From: Cafeteria roenbergensis
Lineage: Eukaryota; Sar; Bigyra; Bicosoecida; Cafeteriaceae
NCBI GenBank assembly: GCA_008330645.1
Contig: VLTN01000019.1
Span: 62,001-126,000, forward strand
Length of the DNA stretch: 64,000 bases
Reading direction: 5' to 3'
The notes under the pieces are model-generated. The model did not search any database. It had not been told where the DNA came from and worked only from the letters and a program-made list of their open reading frames with translations. Positions 17,896 through 28,200 of this stretch are shown here, piece after piece. The position numbers were made by a program, and so were the translations under genes. Position 1 is the first letter of the stretch. Each line of letters opens with the position of its first letter.

Positions 17896-19488
17896 TCACG
17901 CCACCTGTCCGTAGCCGCTGCCCTTGCCCACCGAGGTGGAGCCTCCAAAGGCAGGGGCGCCACCAGAGGCGGCCAGGCTGGCAGATGCGCTGCCGCCGCG
18001 GTTGCCGCAAGTGGGGAGCGCCCGGCTGCGACCAGGGAGCGTCGACGAAGCCAACCATCTCAGCGATCACAAGGGGTGGTGGGGCTGACGCAGGGTCGAG
18101 GGGCGGGGGCACGACATCGTGGGCCAAGCGGGAGGACCGCGCCGGCCAAGGGGGCGAGCGCAGCGCGCAAACTCACGTGCGAGCGTAGGTGACACCCATC
18201 CAGACAGCGATGGCGATGGCCACGCCGGCGATGATGCAGCCGAAGGATTCGCCGCCGGTGAGGCCGATGAACTGGTTCGGGTCGCCAGTGTCCGCGCCAG
18301 AGGCGTCGGGGCCCCTGTAGCGAGAGGCGCATGCAAAGCGGGAGCGGCCGTAGATGTTGTAGAAGCAGGTGGGCGACTCCTCCACGCCCTGCACAGCCAC
18401 GCCGTCGACGGTGGGGTCGCAGGTCAGGCGGAGAACGGACGAGCGGCCGGCATCGGTGTCGGTGTCCTTGTTGGCGGGGCAGGGGTTGGGGCTGCGGGGC
18501 CGGGCGGGAGGCGGGGGGAAGAGGGGGGGGGGCGGCAGCAAACTGGCATCGCTTTGGCGCAGGAGCCGCTGCGAGGCGCCGGTGGGCCGACGGCTTGGGC
18601 AGCGCACAGGCGACTGGCGGGGGCATCGAGGACGGCACACGGCTCACTCGTAGACATCAGGGGGCACGCCGTTGAAGGTGATGTTGATGCCGTTGGGCGG
18701 CGAGTTCGGGTTGGGGGCATCCCAAGGCTGGTAGATGGGGTAGCCGGAGCCCAGCACCTCGCACTCCAGGCCCTTGGTAGCGGCATCCCACACCTGCACC
18801 ACAGAGCCCGAGGAAAGGAGCTCGGTGGTGGCGCAGTCGTACGTGGTGGTGCCGCAAATCTGGAACAGGTACTTCATGTGGTCGCCGCGGTTCGTGTTGT
18901 ACACGAACTCGGAGCCCTCCTTGCACGAGTCCGTAAAGTCGAAGAGCCACAGGTGGGTCGCCGTCTCTGCGGAGCGCACGGAGCGAGGCCTCAGCGCGGG
19001 GGGAGGGGCGGGGCAAGTTGGCGCAAGTCGCCGGGCTCGCATCAAGCTTGCGCCTGGGGCAGCCAGCAGGGCCGAGCGCGCCGTCCTCACCATAGTGGTA
19101 CTTGCACTCGTACCTGCGGTAGCAAACGCGGCAGCCGGCAGGGACGGGGCGGGGCAGCGGGAGCGGTGGCCGGCGGCGGTCCTTGCAGCGATGGCCGCAG
19201 CATGCCGATGCTTCGTCGGGGACGAATCCTGCACGCAAGCGAGCGGCTGGCTGGCGCTCCCACGGCGCCGGGGGAGCTCCCCCGCGCCGCAAGGCAGCAG
19301 CGAAAGCCAACGCGACACCGAGTTCAGGAGCCGGCAAGCCCAGCGGCGTCGTGGCGGGGACCGGCGGGGCGCGAAATCGGCTGACGGCGCCGAAGAGGCA
19401 ACTTGAGGTTGGGGGCTCACTTGGGGTCGCAGTTTGACTTGGCGGCTGCCAAGCTGGCCCCAGCCAGGACGAGCAAGAGGGCAAGCAT
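17896..19488 (-). CDS. MRH-domain type I membrane receptor (ATG27/M6P-receptor-like), minus copy
   Basis: Exons 19421-19488 (signal peptide, MLALLLVLAGASLAAAKS), 19091-19113 (23-nt micro-exon), 18648-18966, 18177-18491 and 17896-17989 (or from 18025), about 272 residues. Lumenal part: WLFDFTDSCKEGSEFVYN, LFQICGTTTYDC, NGINITFNGVPP and LRLTCDPTVDG, the paired-Cys beta pattern of mannose-6-phosphate-receptor-homology domains. One span follows (SFGCIIAGVAIAIAVWMGVTY). The apparent stop just after it overlaps GTGAGT; splicing at phase 2 adds a Gly/Ser tail ending GSTSVGKGSGYGQVA, much like the tail of the head-to-head paralogue, so I accept it. Proteins of this type sort cargo between Golgi, endosomes and autophagosomes. 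Confidence 0.8.
19091..19113 (-). other. 23-nt micro-exon of the minus MRH gene
   Basis: Flanked by CAG on the acceptor side and GTGAGG on the donor side, it encodes (K)YECKYHY. The same exon, same length and phase, exists in the plus copy at 20006-20028. Confidence 0.9.
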
Positions 19489-19657
19489 ATCTCCTGTTCG
19501 CACAGGGGACGAGTGCCGGTGTGGGTGCGGCGACTACGACGTCGAGCGTGCGTCGGCGCGTCTGCCGTTGGGCTGGCAGATCGCGAGCGCAACAGGCAGA
19601 TGCGCCCGCAGCATCCACTCCCGCCTGCAAGCCCGGGCGCAGACACCCGAGCCAGCC
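19489..19657. promoter_or_regulatory. shared promoter region of two divergent MRH genes
   Basis: Only 169 bases separate the two start codons, so 5' UTRs and any bidirectional promoter must fit here. I see no TATA box. The positioning implies coordinated expression, which is inference. Confidence 0.6.
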
Positions 19658-21130
19658 ATGCTCCTCTCTCTTGCGGGCCTGGCCCTTGCTGCCACGCTGG
19701 CTGTGACCGAAGTCAAGGCCGGACCCGGCAGCCTCTGCGATGCGCGGTGAGATGGCTCCTTGGCCGGGTTGAAGTCGCCCCCCCCGCGCTCGTGCGAGAG
19801 CCAAGAGCGGCAGCCGCCTCTCTGAGTGCACGGTCGCGGCGCTACCTCTTTTGCTGGCCGCGGGGCGGCATCCATGGCCCGCTCCCGTCTGGCGGCGGGC
19901 CAAGATGGCCAAGCCCAGACTTCGCCGGCGCGCAGAATCACTCTCCTCTCTCCGCGCCGAGCCTTCCTTGTCCCGCCCCCTCGTCCCGTCGTGTTTCCTC
20001 TGCAGGTACGAGTGCAAGTACCACTTCCGTGAGTGTCTGGTCGGGTCCGGCGCGGCGTGGCTGGGCTGCTGGAGGCTGAGCCAGCGACACGTCCTCTTGA
20101 TCGCCGCGCTGTCGCCGCCCGAGCCGACCCCAGACGCGCGCATGCCGGGCACCTGCTGGCGCCTATCGCCACCTTGCCCGCGATGTTTCATGCTTTTGAG
20201 CTCCCCTTTGCACCGCAGAAACCGACACGGACTTGTGGTTCTTCGACTTTTCCAACCTGTGCCAGCCGAACGGGTACTACTCCGCGCTTCAGGACGGCCG
20301 CCCGGGCACCAACTTTACGTTTAACATCTGTGAGTTGGAGGCCGAGCCTGGCATCGATGCCGCAATGCGGCAAGACGACCAGCCTGCTGTCGCGCTGCTC
20401 TGGCAGGGGCAGGCCCCGCCAACTTGAAGGGCAACGCCTGCCGCTCTGCCTCCCCCCTCCCCCCCCTCCGTCCCCTCCCGCAGGCGGCAAGTCGTCGCAG
20501 GTCTGCCCCCAGTTCAACAACAACCCGTTCCTGCCAACCCAAGGCGTGGCCATCCAGAACTACGGCAGCACCTGCGTGCTCGCCGCCGAGGGCGCCCCGT
20601 TCTACCAGGTTCGCGACCCCAAGAACCCGGAGACTGGCGGCATCAACATCACCCACGACGCCGCCCCGGAGCAGATCGACGACCCCAACCGCTGCACCCC
20701 CCTGCCGGACGGGACCTCGGTGTTCCGCAGCACCACGTTCATGTTCACCTGCGACAAGTCAGTGCAGACCCTCCAGGCCACCGGGGCCTACGAGGAGAGC
20801 GAGTGCAAGTACGTCATCCGCATCCGCTCTGCGTTCGGCTGCGGCCGCATCTACGACGGACCCGACTCCAAGGCTGCGGAGGACAAGGAGGCCGGCGAGC
20901 GCGGCGCCGAGGCGGGCGCCGTCATCGGCTTCATGATCCTCGGCGGCATCCTCTTCGTCATCGTCTGGGCCGGCATCTTCTACTACTACCACCGCGAGAT
21001 CCCCTTCTCCATCCCCTTCGTCGGAAACCTTGCCCGCACTCCTGCGGCGCCCTCCGGTGGCGGCTTCGGGGCGTCTGGCAGCGGGTTCGGCGCCTCTGGC
21101 GCCGGGGGCAGCTATGCTCCGACTGCGTGA
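19658..21130 (+). CDS. MRH-domain type I membrane receptor, plus copy
   Basis: Exons 19658-19746, 20006-20028, 20219-20329 and 20484-21130 give 289 residues with phases 2, 1, 1. Signal peptide MLLSLAGLALAATLAVTEVK, then the micro-exon RYECKYHF, then WFFDFSNLCQPNGYYSAL, FTFNICG, VCPQFNNNPF, YGSTCVLAAEG, GINITHDAAPEQ, FMFTCDKS and ECKYVIRIRSAFGCGRI: an MRH domain with its disulphide pairs. One span (AVIGFMILGGILFVIVWAGI) is followed by YYYHREIPFSIPF and a Gly-Phe-Ser tail (GGGFGASGSGFGASG), probably a sorting tail with aromatic signals. Close to ATG27 and cation-dependent mannose-6-phosphate receptors in layout; ligand unknown. It pairs head to head with its paralogue. Confidence 0.85.
20006..20028 (+). 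other. 23-nt micro-exon of the plus MRH gene
   Basis: Bounded by TGCAG and GTGAGT; encodes (R)YECKYHF. It keeps frame only if included (phase 2 in, phase 1 out). Confidence 0.92.
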
Positions 21131-21380
21131 GTGGGAAGCCCTGTCCCTGCTCCCCAGCCCTTTCGCCCTTCGCGTTCTTGCGCGACCTTGCTTTCGCATC
21201 GCGCGTGTGACTCCCCCAGCTGACGCGCTTCAATCTATCTCCGAATCAGCCCGAGCCGGCGCCACGCATGCTCACAAGCGCCCCCTTTGCGGAGCCGCAC
21301 GCAGCCCCGAGCCGACCCCGGCCGCGGCAAACCCGCGCTCTCCCACTCATGCCCCCCGTCACGCGCTTGTCATGGGGACG

Positions 21381-24300
21381 TCAAGCTTTGCTCCGCTTGC
21401 GCTTGCTCTTCTTCACCAGGGCGCGCATGGATTCGCGCGTGTGCTCCAGCTCCCCCTCCAGCACCGTGGCGCGCGTCAGCGCCTCGATGGCCTCCTTCTG
21501 GCTCCGCTGCAGCTGCTCGAGCAGCGAGCCCTCCTCTGCCTCCACCGTCAGCTCTCGCGGCAGCGCCTCCAGGGCGGACATAGTCTTCTCCAGGCTTGCC
21601 ACCCGCAGCTCTGCAGCCTCTGCTCGTGCCTCCGCCTCCTCCAGCCGGGCCTGAAGCTCAGCCAGAGCAGGGCCATCCCTGGCCGACCTCGCCGCACCCG
21701 CCTGCTCTGCCGCCTGCTCTGCCGCCTGCTCTGCCGCCTGCTCTGCCGCCAGGCGAGCCGCCTTCTCCTTCGCAAGCGACTCGCGCAGCCCGTCTGCCTC
21801 GGCGCGCGCCGCCGCCAGCGCAGCGTCGTCGCCCGCCCGTGCACTGGCAGTGCTCTGAGGCGGCTCGGTCGGCTCCCGCGGCGGCGCTGCGGCTGCCTCC
21901 TTTAGCTCTGCCAGCTCGCGCTCCATCGCCTGCATCGCCCCTCTGAGCTGAGTCAGCTGGCTCTCCGCCTCCTCGGCCCTGCGGGTCGCAGCAGCCAGCT
22001 GGCCCTGGGACGGCGCAAGCCCCGCAGCGCCGTCGACTGATGCTGGGGTCGGCCCTCCTGTGGCCGGGAGCGACGCAGCCTGGTCCGCCAGGGCGTCGGA
22101 GCGGCCATGAGGCCTGGCCCGCGCTGCCGCTGCGGCGTCGGACCGCGCCCTGTCCAGCTCAGCAACCGCTCGGCGCAACTCCGCCTCCGCATCCTGCCGG
22201 CCCTGCTCAGCCGCCTGCAGAGCCCGCCGCAGCCCCGCGGCCGCCGCAGCAGCCTGCCCATCCGTCGCCGCCGCGCTTGCAGCCGCCGCGTCGCTCCGCT
22301 TGGCCGCCCCGGCAGCAGCGGCAGCCGCCGACTTCGCTGCCGCTGCCTCTGCTTCCGCGTCCTGGGCTCTGCGGCGAAACCGCGCCAGCTGGGCCTCCAG
22401 CTCCCTGACCTCGGCCCTGCCCTCCAACGCGCCCTCCCGCCCGCGACGAGCCTCCTCCTCCGCCCCGCGCAGGCGCGCCCGCGCCGCTGCCTCCGCCTCC
22501 TCCGCCCGCGCCGCCCGCGCCGCTGCCTCCGCCCGCCCCTCCTCCGCGCGCCGCGCAGCCCGCTGGGCGTCCTCCGCCTCCTCGACCGCCCGCCGCCGCT
22601 GGCGCCGCTCGGACTCGGCCTCCGCCTCCGCCTCCCGCAGCCGCCGCCCCAGCCGCGCCGCCTCCTCCTCGGCCATCGCCGCCCTGCCCGAGGCCCCCCC
22701 CGGGCCGATACCAAGGCTCGGAAGGCTGGGCTCTGTCGACCTGCGAGCCGCGGTTTCACGCCGCTGCGAGCCCGCTGACAAACCGGCGCCGGCGCCGCCA
22801 CCAGCGTCTCCACCTGCCGCGGCTGCGGCTGCGGCCGTGGCCGCCGCCACAGCCGCTGCGAGCGCCGTGGAGTCGTTCCAGGCGCCGGCTTCCGCCCTGC
22901 TGCCGCCCCCGAGGGCCCCAACAGTGTGCGCGTGACGGTGGGACGGTCCGTGGCTCTGCAGCGGTGGCAGCTCCCCTCGGACCCACGCCTTGAGCTCTGC
23001 CACTTCGTCCGCAAGGCGGCTCTGCTCAGAGCGGCTGTCCCACGCCCTGCCCGTCGCGCGAAACCGTCCGCGACGAGACCGCGACCGACGTCGGCCAGAG
23101 TCCCTCCTGCGCCCCGATGCGCTGCTGCTAACGTCGCTCCGTCCGGCAGAGCCGTCGGAGTCGCTGCGGCTTGGCGACTGACGCCGGCGAGGCCGACCCT
23201 GCCGCGTCCGACCCGCCTTGCCCGCACGAGATCGCGTGCTGGGTCCCGCAGCGGGCGCCGGAGCCGCGGGTGCCGGAGCCGCGGGTACCTGGGGCGGCGG
23301 GGGCGTGGGCGCGGCAGGTGCCTGCGCGGGATCGCTGGCCGCGCTGGGCAAGCTTCCAGCGCTTGCGTACGCGGCGTGCCCCGCAGCTGGCGGGGGCAGC
23401 GGCGCGGCGGAGGGCGGCTGTGCTGCGTGCGCAGGGTGATGGCCGGCTGACCTGGATATGACCTCGGCCTGGCGCTGGTGCAGGAGCCGCAGCCGCTGCA
23501 GCAGCGCAGCTCGCAGCCCCTCTGCCTCTGCCTGGGCCGCATCAGCACGACGTCGCTCGGCGAGCAGCGCTCCCACCAGCCTGGGGTCGTGAGCGGCCGA
23601 GGTGGTCGCGCCAGGGATGCTGCCCCTGCTGCGGGTACCGGGCCCTCCTACGGGAGGCAGCCTGCCGCGCACGGCTCGCGCGCCCGCGTCACCGCCCCGC
23701 CACTGGGCACTGCCGTCGCCGCTGTCCTCGTCCTCGTCCTCTTCGTCGTCCTCGTCCTCGTCCTCATCCTCGTCCTCGTCCTCATCCTCTTCGTCGTCCT
23801 CGTCCTCGTCCTCATCCTCATCCTCGTCCTCCTGCAGCGACGCCCGCCTTTCGGCACGAGGCTCCTCCTCCTCCTCCTCCTCCTCCTCCCCCTCCTCCTC
23901 CTCCTCCTCCTCCTCCTCCTCCTCCTCCTCCTCCCCCTCCTCCTCCTCCTCCTCCTCCTCCCTCAAGGGCCCCGACCTGTCCCCGCGCCCAGGCCTGCTC
24001 CGGCGCCCCTCCTCCCACGACCCGCTCGTTGCAGGGCTCTTCAGCGCAGGTGCACCTCTAGCAGAGCCGGCGTCACTGGAGCCGCCACGGCCGCTGCCCT
24101 TCCAGCTCGGAGCCCGGCGGCTCTGCCTCCGGACCCCGCCGCCGCTGGTCCGGCCGCCGCCCCTACTCGCCCCGCCCGAGGCGGCAGAGCGCGACATCGA
24201 GGCGGACCCCGTCGACGGCGCTAGGCCCTGCGTGGCCGTGCCCTGCCCGGATCGCAACTGCCCTTGGGCATCGCCTTGGGCAGCCGGCGGCGGACGCCCG

Positions 24301-24821
24301 GAGGAGGGTCGGCCAGAAGCAGGGGCAGCGCCCCCAGCAGCGCCTCCTGTGTCACTGGCGCGGGACGAAAGGCGCACGTCTGGCGTCGGTCCCTCTGACG
24401 TCGCACCATCGGCGCTGCTGGGGCGGCCATCGCTGCTCCGTTCGCTTGCGCCCGATGCCCGCACGGGCGCGAGGCCGCCATCGTGCGCCGACCCTGGCGG
24501 GCCCTGCGGGCTCGTGGGAGCTGGGGGCTTGCCGCTGTGCGAGGAGGGGGGAACAGGTCCCTGGTTTGGCCCTCCGGACACGGCGGCAGCGCCACTGTCC
24601 CCGGTCAGTTGCAGCGGCTCCGGGTGCCCCAGCGGCCGGTCGGGATGGGCCTTGGCTGGCGAGCCCTCGCTCGCGCTCGTGTGTGAAACCAAGCGCCCGC
24701 CGCCCCCACGCGCCCCGTCGTCGTCGCCTGTGCCCCGAGGCGAGGATGTGGCCGACTTGGAGTCGCCAACGCTCCTTGGAGTGTCTGGCGCGCTGACCGA
24801 CCTGGACGACCGCAACGCCAT
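21381..24821 (-). CDS. giant acidic coiled-coil protein
   Basis: Uninterrupted frame of 1,146 residues from the ATG at 24821 (MALRSSRSVSAPDTPRS); the frame is open to 24968, so a slightly longer start is possible. N-terminal third: Ser/Gly/Pro-rich and disordered with an SR-like start. Then a block of mixed Glu and Asp-Glu runs (coded 23724-23963), an SR/RR-rich patch (RRRQSPSRSDSDGS) and, from about residue 700 to the end, a nearly continuous Ala/Glu/Arg coiled coil (RLREAEAEAESERRQRRRAV and on). A four-fold AEQA repeat occurs at 21701-21748. The C-terminus KKSKRKRSKA is a strong basic, possibly nuclear, signal. Probably a long structural or scaffold protein; no family recognised. High GC and repeat content make exact length sensitive to assembly. 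Confidence 0.7.
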   Translation of the reverse strand: MALRSSRSVSAPDTPRSVGDSKSATSSPRGTGDDDGARGGGGRLVSHTSASEGSPAKAHPDRPLGHPEPLQLTGDSGAAAVSGGPNQGPVPPSSHSGKPPAPTSPQGPPGSAHDGGLAPVRASGASERSSDGRPSSADGATSEGPTPDVRLSSRASDTGGAAGGAAPASGRPSSGRPPPAAQGDAQGQLRSGQGTATQGLAPSTGSASMSRSAASGGASRGGGRTSGGGVRRQSRRAPSWKGSGRGGSSDAGSARGAPALKSPATSGSWEEGRRSRPGRGDRSGPLREEEEEEEEGEEEEEEEEEEEEEEGEEEEEEEEEPRAERRASLQEDEDEDEDEDEDDEEDEDEDEDEDEDEDDEEDEDEDSGDGSAQWRGGDAGARAVRGRLPPVGGPGTRSRGSIPGATTSAAHDPRLVGALLAERRRADAAQAEAEGLRAALLQRLRLLHQRQAEVISRSAGHHPAHAAQPPSAAPLPPPAAGHAAYASAGSLPSAASDPAQAPAAPTPPPPQVPAAPAPAAPAPAAGPSTRSRAGKAGRTRQGRPRRRQSPSRSDSDGSAGRSDVSSSASGRRRDSGRRRSRSRRGRFRATGRAWDSRSEQSRLADEVAELKAWVRGELPPLQSHGPSHRHAHTVGALGGGSRAEAGAWNDSTALAAAVAAATAAAAAAAGGDAGGGAGAGLSAGSQRRETAARRSTEPSLPSLGIGPGGASGRAAMAEEEAARLGRRLREAEAEAESERRQRRRAVEEAEDAQRAARRAEEGRAEAAARAARAEEAEAAARARLRGAEEEARRGREGALEGRAEVRELEAQLARFRRRAQDAEAEAAAAKSAAAAAAGAAKRSDAAAASAAATDGQAAAAAAGLRRALQAAEQGRQDAEAELRRAVAELDRARSDAAAAARARPHGRSDALADQAASLPATGGPTPASVDGAAGLAPSQGQLAAATRRAEEAESQLTQLRGAMQAMERELAELKEAAAAPPREPTEPPQSTASARAGDDAALAAARAEADGLRESLAKEKAARLAAEQAAEQAAEQAAEQAGAARSARDGPALAELQARLEEAEARAEAAELRVASLEKTMSALEALPRELTVEAEEGSLLEQLQRSQKEAIEALTRATVLEGELEHTRESMRALVKKSKRKRSKA
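21701..21748. repeat. four exact copies of a 12-bp repeat
   Basis: CCTGCTCTGCCG repeated at 21701, 21713, 21725 and 21737, read on the minus strand as Ala-Glu-Gln-Ala in the coiled coil. Identical copies suggest recent slippage. Confidence 0.95.
23724..23963. repeat. TCCTCG and TCC microsatellite coding poly-Asp/Glu
   Basis: First a mixed TCGTCC/TCATCC run (to about 23832), then, after about 30 other bases, a TCC run (from about 23864) broken by CCC. The minus strand reads alternating Asp-Glu and then long Glu blocks. Confidence 0.9.
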
Positions 24822-25237
24822 CGCCGCAGGTTGCCGCCCAGTGGCAGACACGGGGCGCTCCCGCGTGGCGAGGCCAAGCTTGGCCCGACGCTCGGTGTGG
24901 TCGGTCGGTTCGCCGCAGCAAGGGCGTGCAAATGCGGGACTCTGCACCGCCGCCGGCGAAAGGGTCAAACGGCTATTCGCAAGCCTCGCCCCGAGTTGTT
25001 GCAGCCAGCCAGCAGCTCACAAACGTTGCAAGCCGCCTCGGTTGAGCGTCTTGCCGGCGGCCTGTGGCTCGGCTCCCGGCCTGCGGGCGCGCACAAGTCC
25101 CTTGCTCGCCGGCCGTGGCACCAAACGCCGGCAGAGCCTCGAGTGGCGTTGTCAGGCAACTGCCCCGCGGCGCGGCAGCACGCGGCAACCGGGACCAGGT
25201 CCGAGGGCTGCAGCTGGCCAGGGGCCCGCTCGTTGCC
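24822..25237. promoter_or_regulatory. divergent intergenic region
   Basis: About 416 bases between the coiled-coil gene (minus) and EGF-like gene 1 (plus). It must hold both promoters. No TATA box or gene content is obvious. Confidence 0.45.
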
Positions 25238-28200
25238 ATGCGGCTCAGCAGCGGCGTCGTGGTGCTTGCGGCGCTGAGCGCCGTGCGACTGCGGGTCGCT
25301 CTGGCGGCGCCTTGCCCAAATGACTGCTCCGGCCACGGCTTGTGCGACTCACAGACGCGCAAGTGCAGCTGCTTCGACGGCTACAGGGGGTACGATTGCA
25401 GGTACCGTGAGCCCAGGCGGCGCCGCGGCTGCGTCCGACCTGTGCCGCCCACGCGAATGGCCTCCCCGGCCAGCCGCGTGGTGCGAGCGCAAGAGAGCGC
25501 CCGCCCGGCCTCCCCCGCTTCAGCCCCAACGCGGGCCGCTTTCCGCTCGGGGCTGCTGGGTTGCATACGCGGCATGCCTCTCGGGCAAGCCCTCCGACCC
25601 GTCCGCCTCGCGCGCCTGCCCCGCGCTCGCTGCCCGTGCCGCACGCGCAGGCAACTGCCCATTCGGGCCGCAATGGTTCGGCTACGCGCACGCCACCGAC
25701 CGCGTGCATGACGTCCAGACAGAGTGCTCCAGCTCAGTGAGTCGGGTCAGCGCGCTGGCTGTGCGGCACCGGTGCTGGCCTTGCGTGTATCAAGCAGCAC
25801 CTGTCGACAGCAGCTCGCACAGGGCCGCCGACTCGCGAGCGCTGCCAAGCGCGCTGCTTTCGGGGGGGGGGGGGGTGAAGGGGGGCCGCAGGCCCACGCA
25901 TCCTCCTCACTCGCCGCCGCTGTCCCCTTCCGCACTCTTTGCTCGGTGCGACCTATCTGACGCGCGCAGGGCGAGTGCAACAGGAACACCGGCGAGTGCG
26001 AGTGCCTGCCGCTCTTCGACGGGTTCGCATGCCAGTACCGTGAGCCCAGCCGCCCTGGCATGCGCGCTCCGGCCCAGAGCGCCGTGGCGCCAGCCCTGCG
26101 GCCGCCGCCCCGCGCCCGGCCTGCACCTGTCGCTCCGCCAGCGGCCGGCTTAGCGGCTCCCGCCCGCCCTCGCTCACCGGTCCTCGCCTCGCTGTCGCGC
26201 GCGCAGTCAAGTGTGCGAGCGACTGTAGCGGCCACGGGCGCTGCATGAGCATGCGGGAGGCCGCGGCAGAGGTTAACGGCTTCTCGCTCCTGCGCAAGGT
26301 TCTGTACGACGAGCCCTGGGACGCGGACGTGCTGCGGGGCTGCGTGTGTGACCCCGAGTGGGAGGGCTACGACTGCTCCCAGCGGCGGTGCCCCCGCGGC
26401 GACGACCCCTTGACGGCGGGGCAGTCTGACGAGGTCCAGCTGCTCTCCTGTTCCTGCCCCAACGACGAGTGCGTGGGGGACATGACGCTGTCCTTCTACG
26501 GGCAGGCCTCGCCTCGCATCAACGCCACCTCGGTGCTCTCCGTGGCTGCGGAGCAGCCCGACACGCTGGCCAGCGGCCTGGCCCGGGGCGAGAGCGTGGA
26601 GGCCAAGCTGGAGACCATCCGGCCGCTGGACGGCGTGCTGGTGGAGCCCAACGCGACGGACGGCCCGATCGGGTGGCACGGCTCGGCGCCGCTGTGCGCT
26701 CCGGCGTCGCAGGGAGGCGCAGTGTCGCGCATCACCTTCAACGAGCACGGCGGGGACGTGCCTGCGCTCGAGGTGACCTCCGCGGTGTTCGGCCGGGACA
26801 ACGTCACGGGGGCGCTCGTTGCCGCCAACGTGACGCTCATGCACGACGGGCAGGGCGGCAGCGTTCGCGGCTCCACCGAGTACGAAGTGTGCTCCGGCAG
26901 AGGCGTCTGCGACCACCTGCTCGGAGACTGCCTCTGCTTCGACAACTACTTCGCATCCGACGGCGACGGCCAGCCGGGTAGCAGGGCAGACTGCGGTTTC
27001 GCGTCGGTCAACATCAGCGACTGCCCCAACGTGCTGGACAGGTGCTCTGCCCGCGGGGTGTGCGACTCCCAGCGGGTGATCAACGGCAGCCTGCTTGTTG
27101 TGGACGACTACGCGCCGTTCGTGAACGAGACCTTCCTGTACAAGTGCAACTGCTACCACGGATACGAGGGGGGCGACTGCTCAATCCGTGAGTGTTGGCC
27201 TTGGCTGCCATGGCCGCTCTGCACGCCGCCCCCCGCGCTCCCTTCGCGCGCGCGTCCCGATCGCTCGCCGAGCTTCTCGCTGGAGTTCGCCGGGCCCATC
27301 CCGGCGCGAGCGCGGTGCGGTGTCCGAGCCCCGTCCAGACGCTCCCCGCGCGGTCGCCACGCCATCGGCCTTTGCCTCACCCTTGTTGCGCTCGCCCTCG
27401 CCGCCGTGCCGTGCCTCTCCGGCATCCTCGCTTGTCGGCCACCCCCCCCCCGCAGAGTCGTGCCCAATGGCACCAGCGTGGTTCGACGAGGCCTCGAGCG
27501 ACAACACGGCTCACGCCCTCGCGCCGTGCTCCAACATGGGCCACTGCGACGGCGTCACGGGGCAGTGCATCTGCCGCCCGGGCTTCACCGGCGAGGCTTG
27601 CGAGCGCATGGAGTGTCCCAAGGACCGCTCCGGGGTCGAGTGCGGTGGCAGGGGCCGGTGCCTCACGCTCCGAGAAGCCGCGTCCAAGGCAGTTCGCCAT
27701 GGCTGGCGGCAGGGCCAGGACGAGGTTCAGGTGGTCTCTTGTTCACTGAGCGACACCGAGTCCTTCGTCCTGGAGCTGAACCACCACCAGACCTTCCCGA
27801 TCCGGGCCAACGCGTCAGAGGCCAGCGTCCGGTCGCTGCTGGAAGAGCTGCCGACTGTGGGGTTTGTGCAGGTGACCTTCCGCCCTGGGCCGGTCGCCTG
27901 CCTCGCGACCGGCAATGAGATTCGAATCCAGTTCATCAGCCACGACGTCGACACGCCGCAGCTGGTGGCCACGTCCCCAGCCGGCGTGGCAAACGCCCAG
28001 TTGACCGTCGAGACGGTGCAAAACGGGAACAGGATCACGTACGGCGAGACGCAAGGCGACATGAAGCGGTGGGACGCGAACAAGATCACCCTGTGCGACT
28101 GCGACGGGCGCCCGAACTACAACATGACCCGTCCCATCGAAGCGACCTACGACGAAGCATCGGCCGGCACGGCCTTCACGGGGTACACGGGCGCGGGCTT

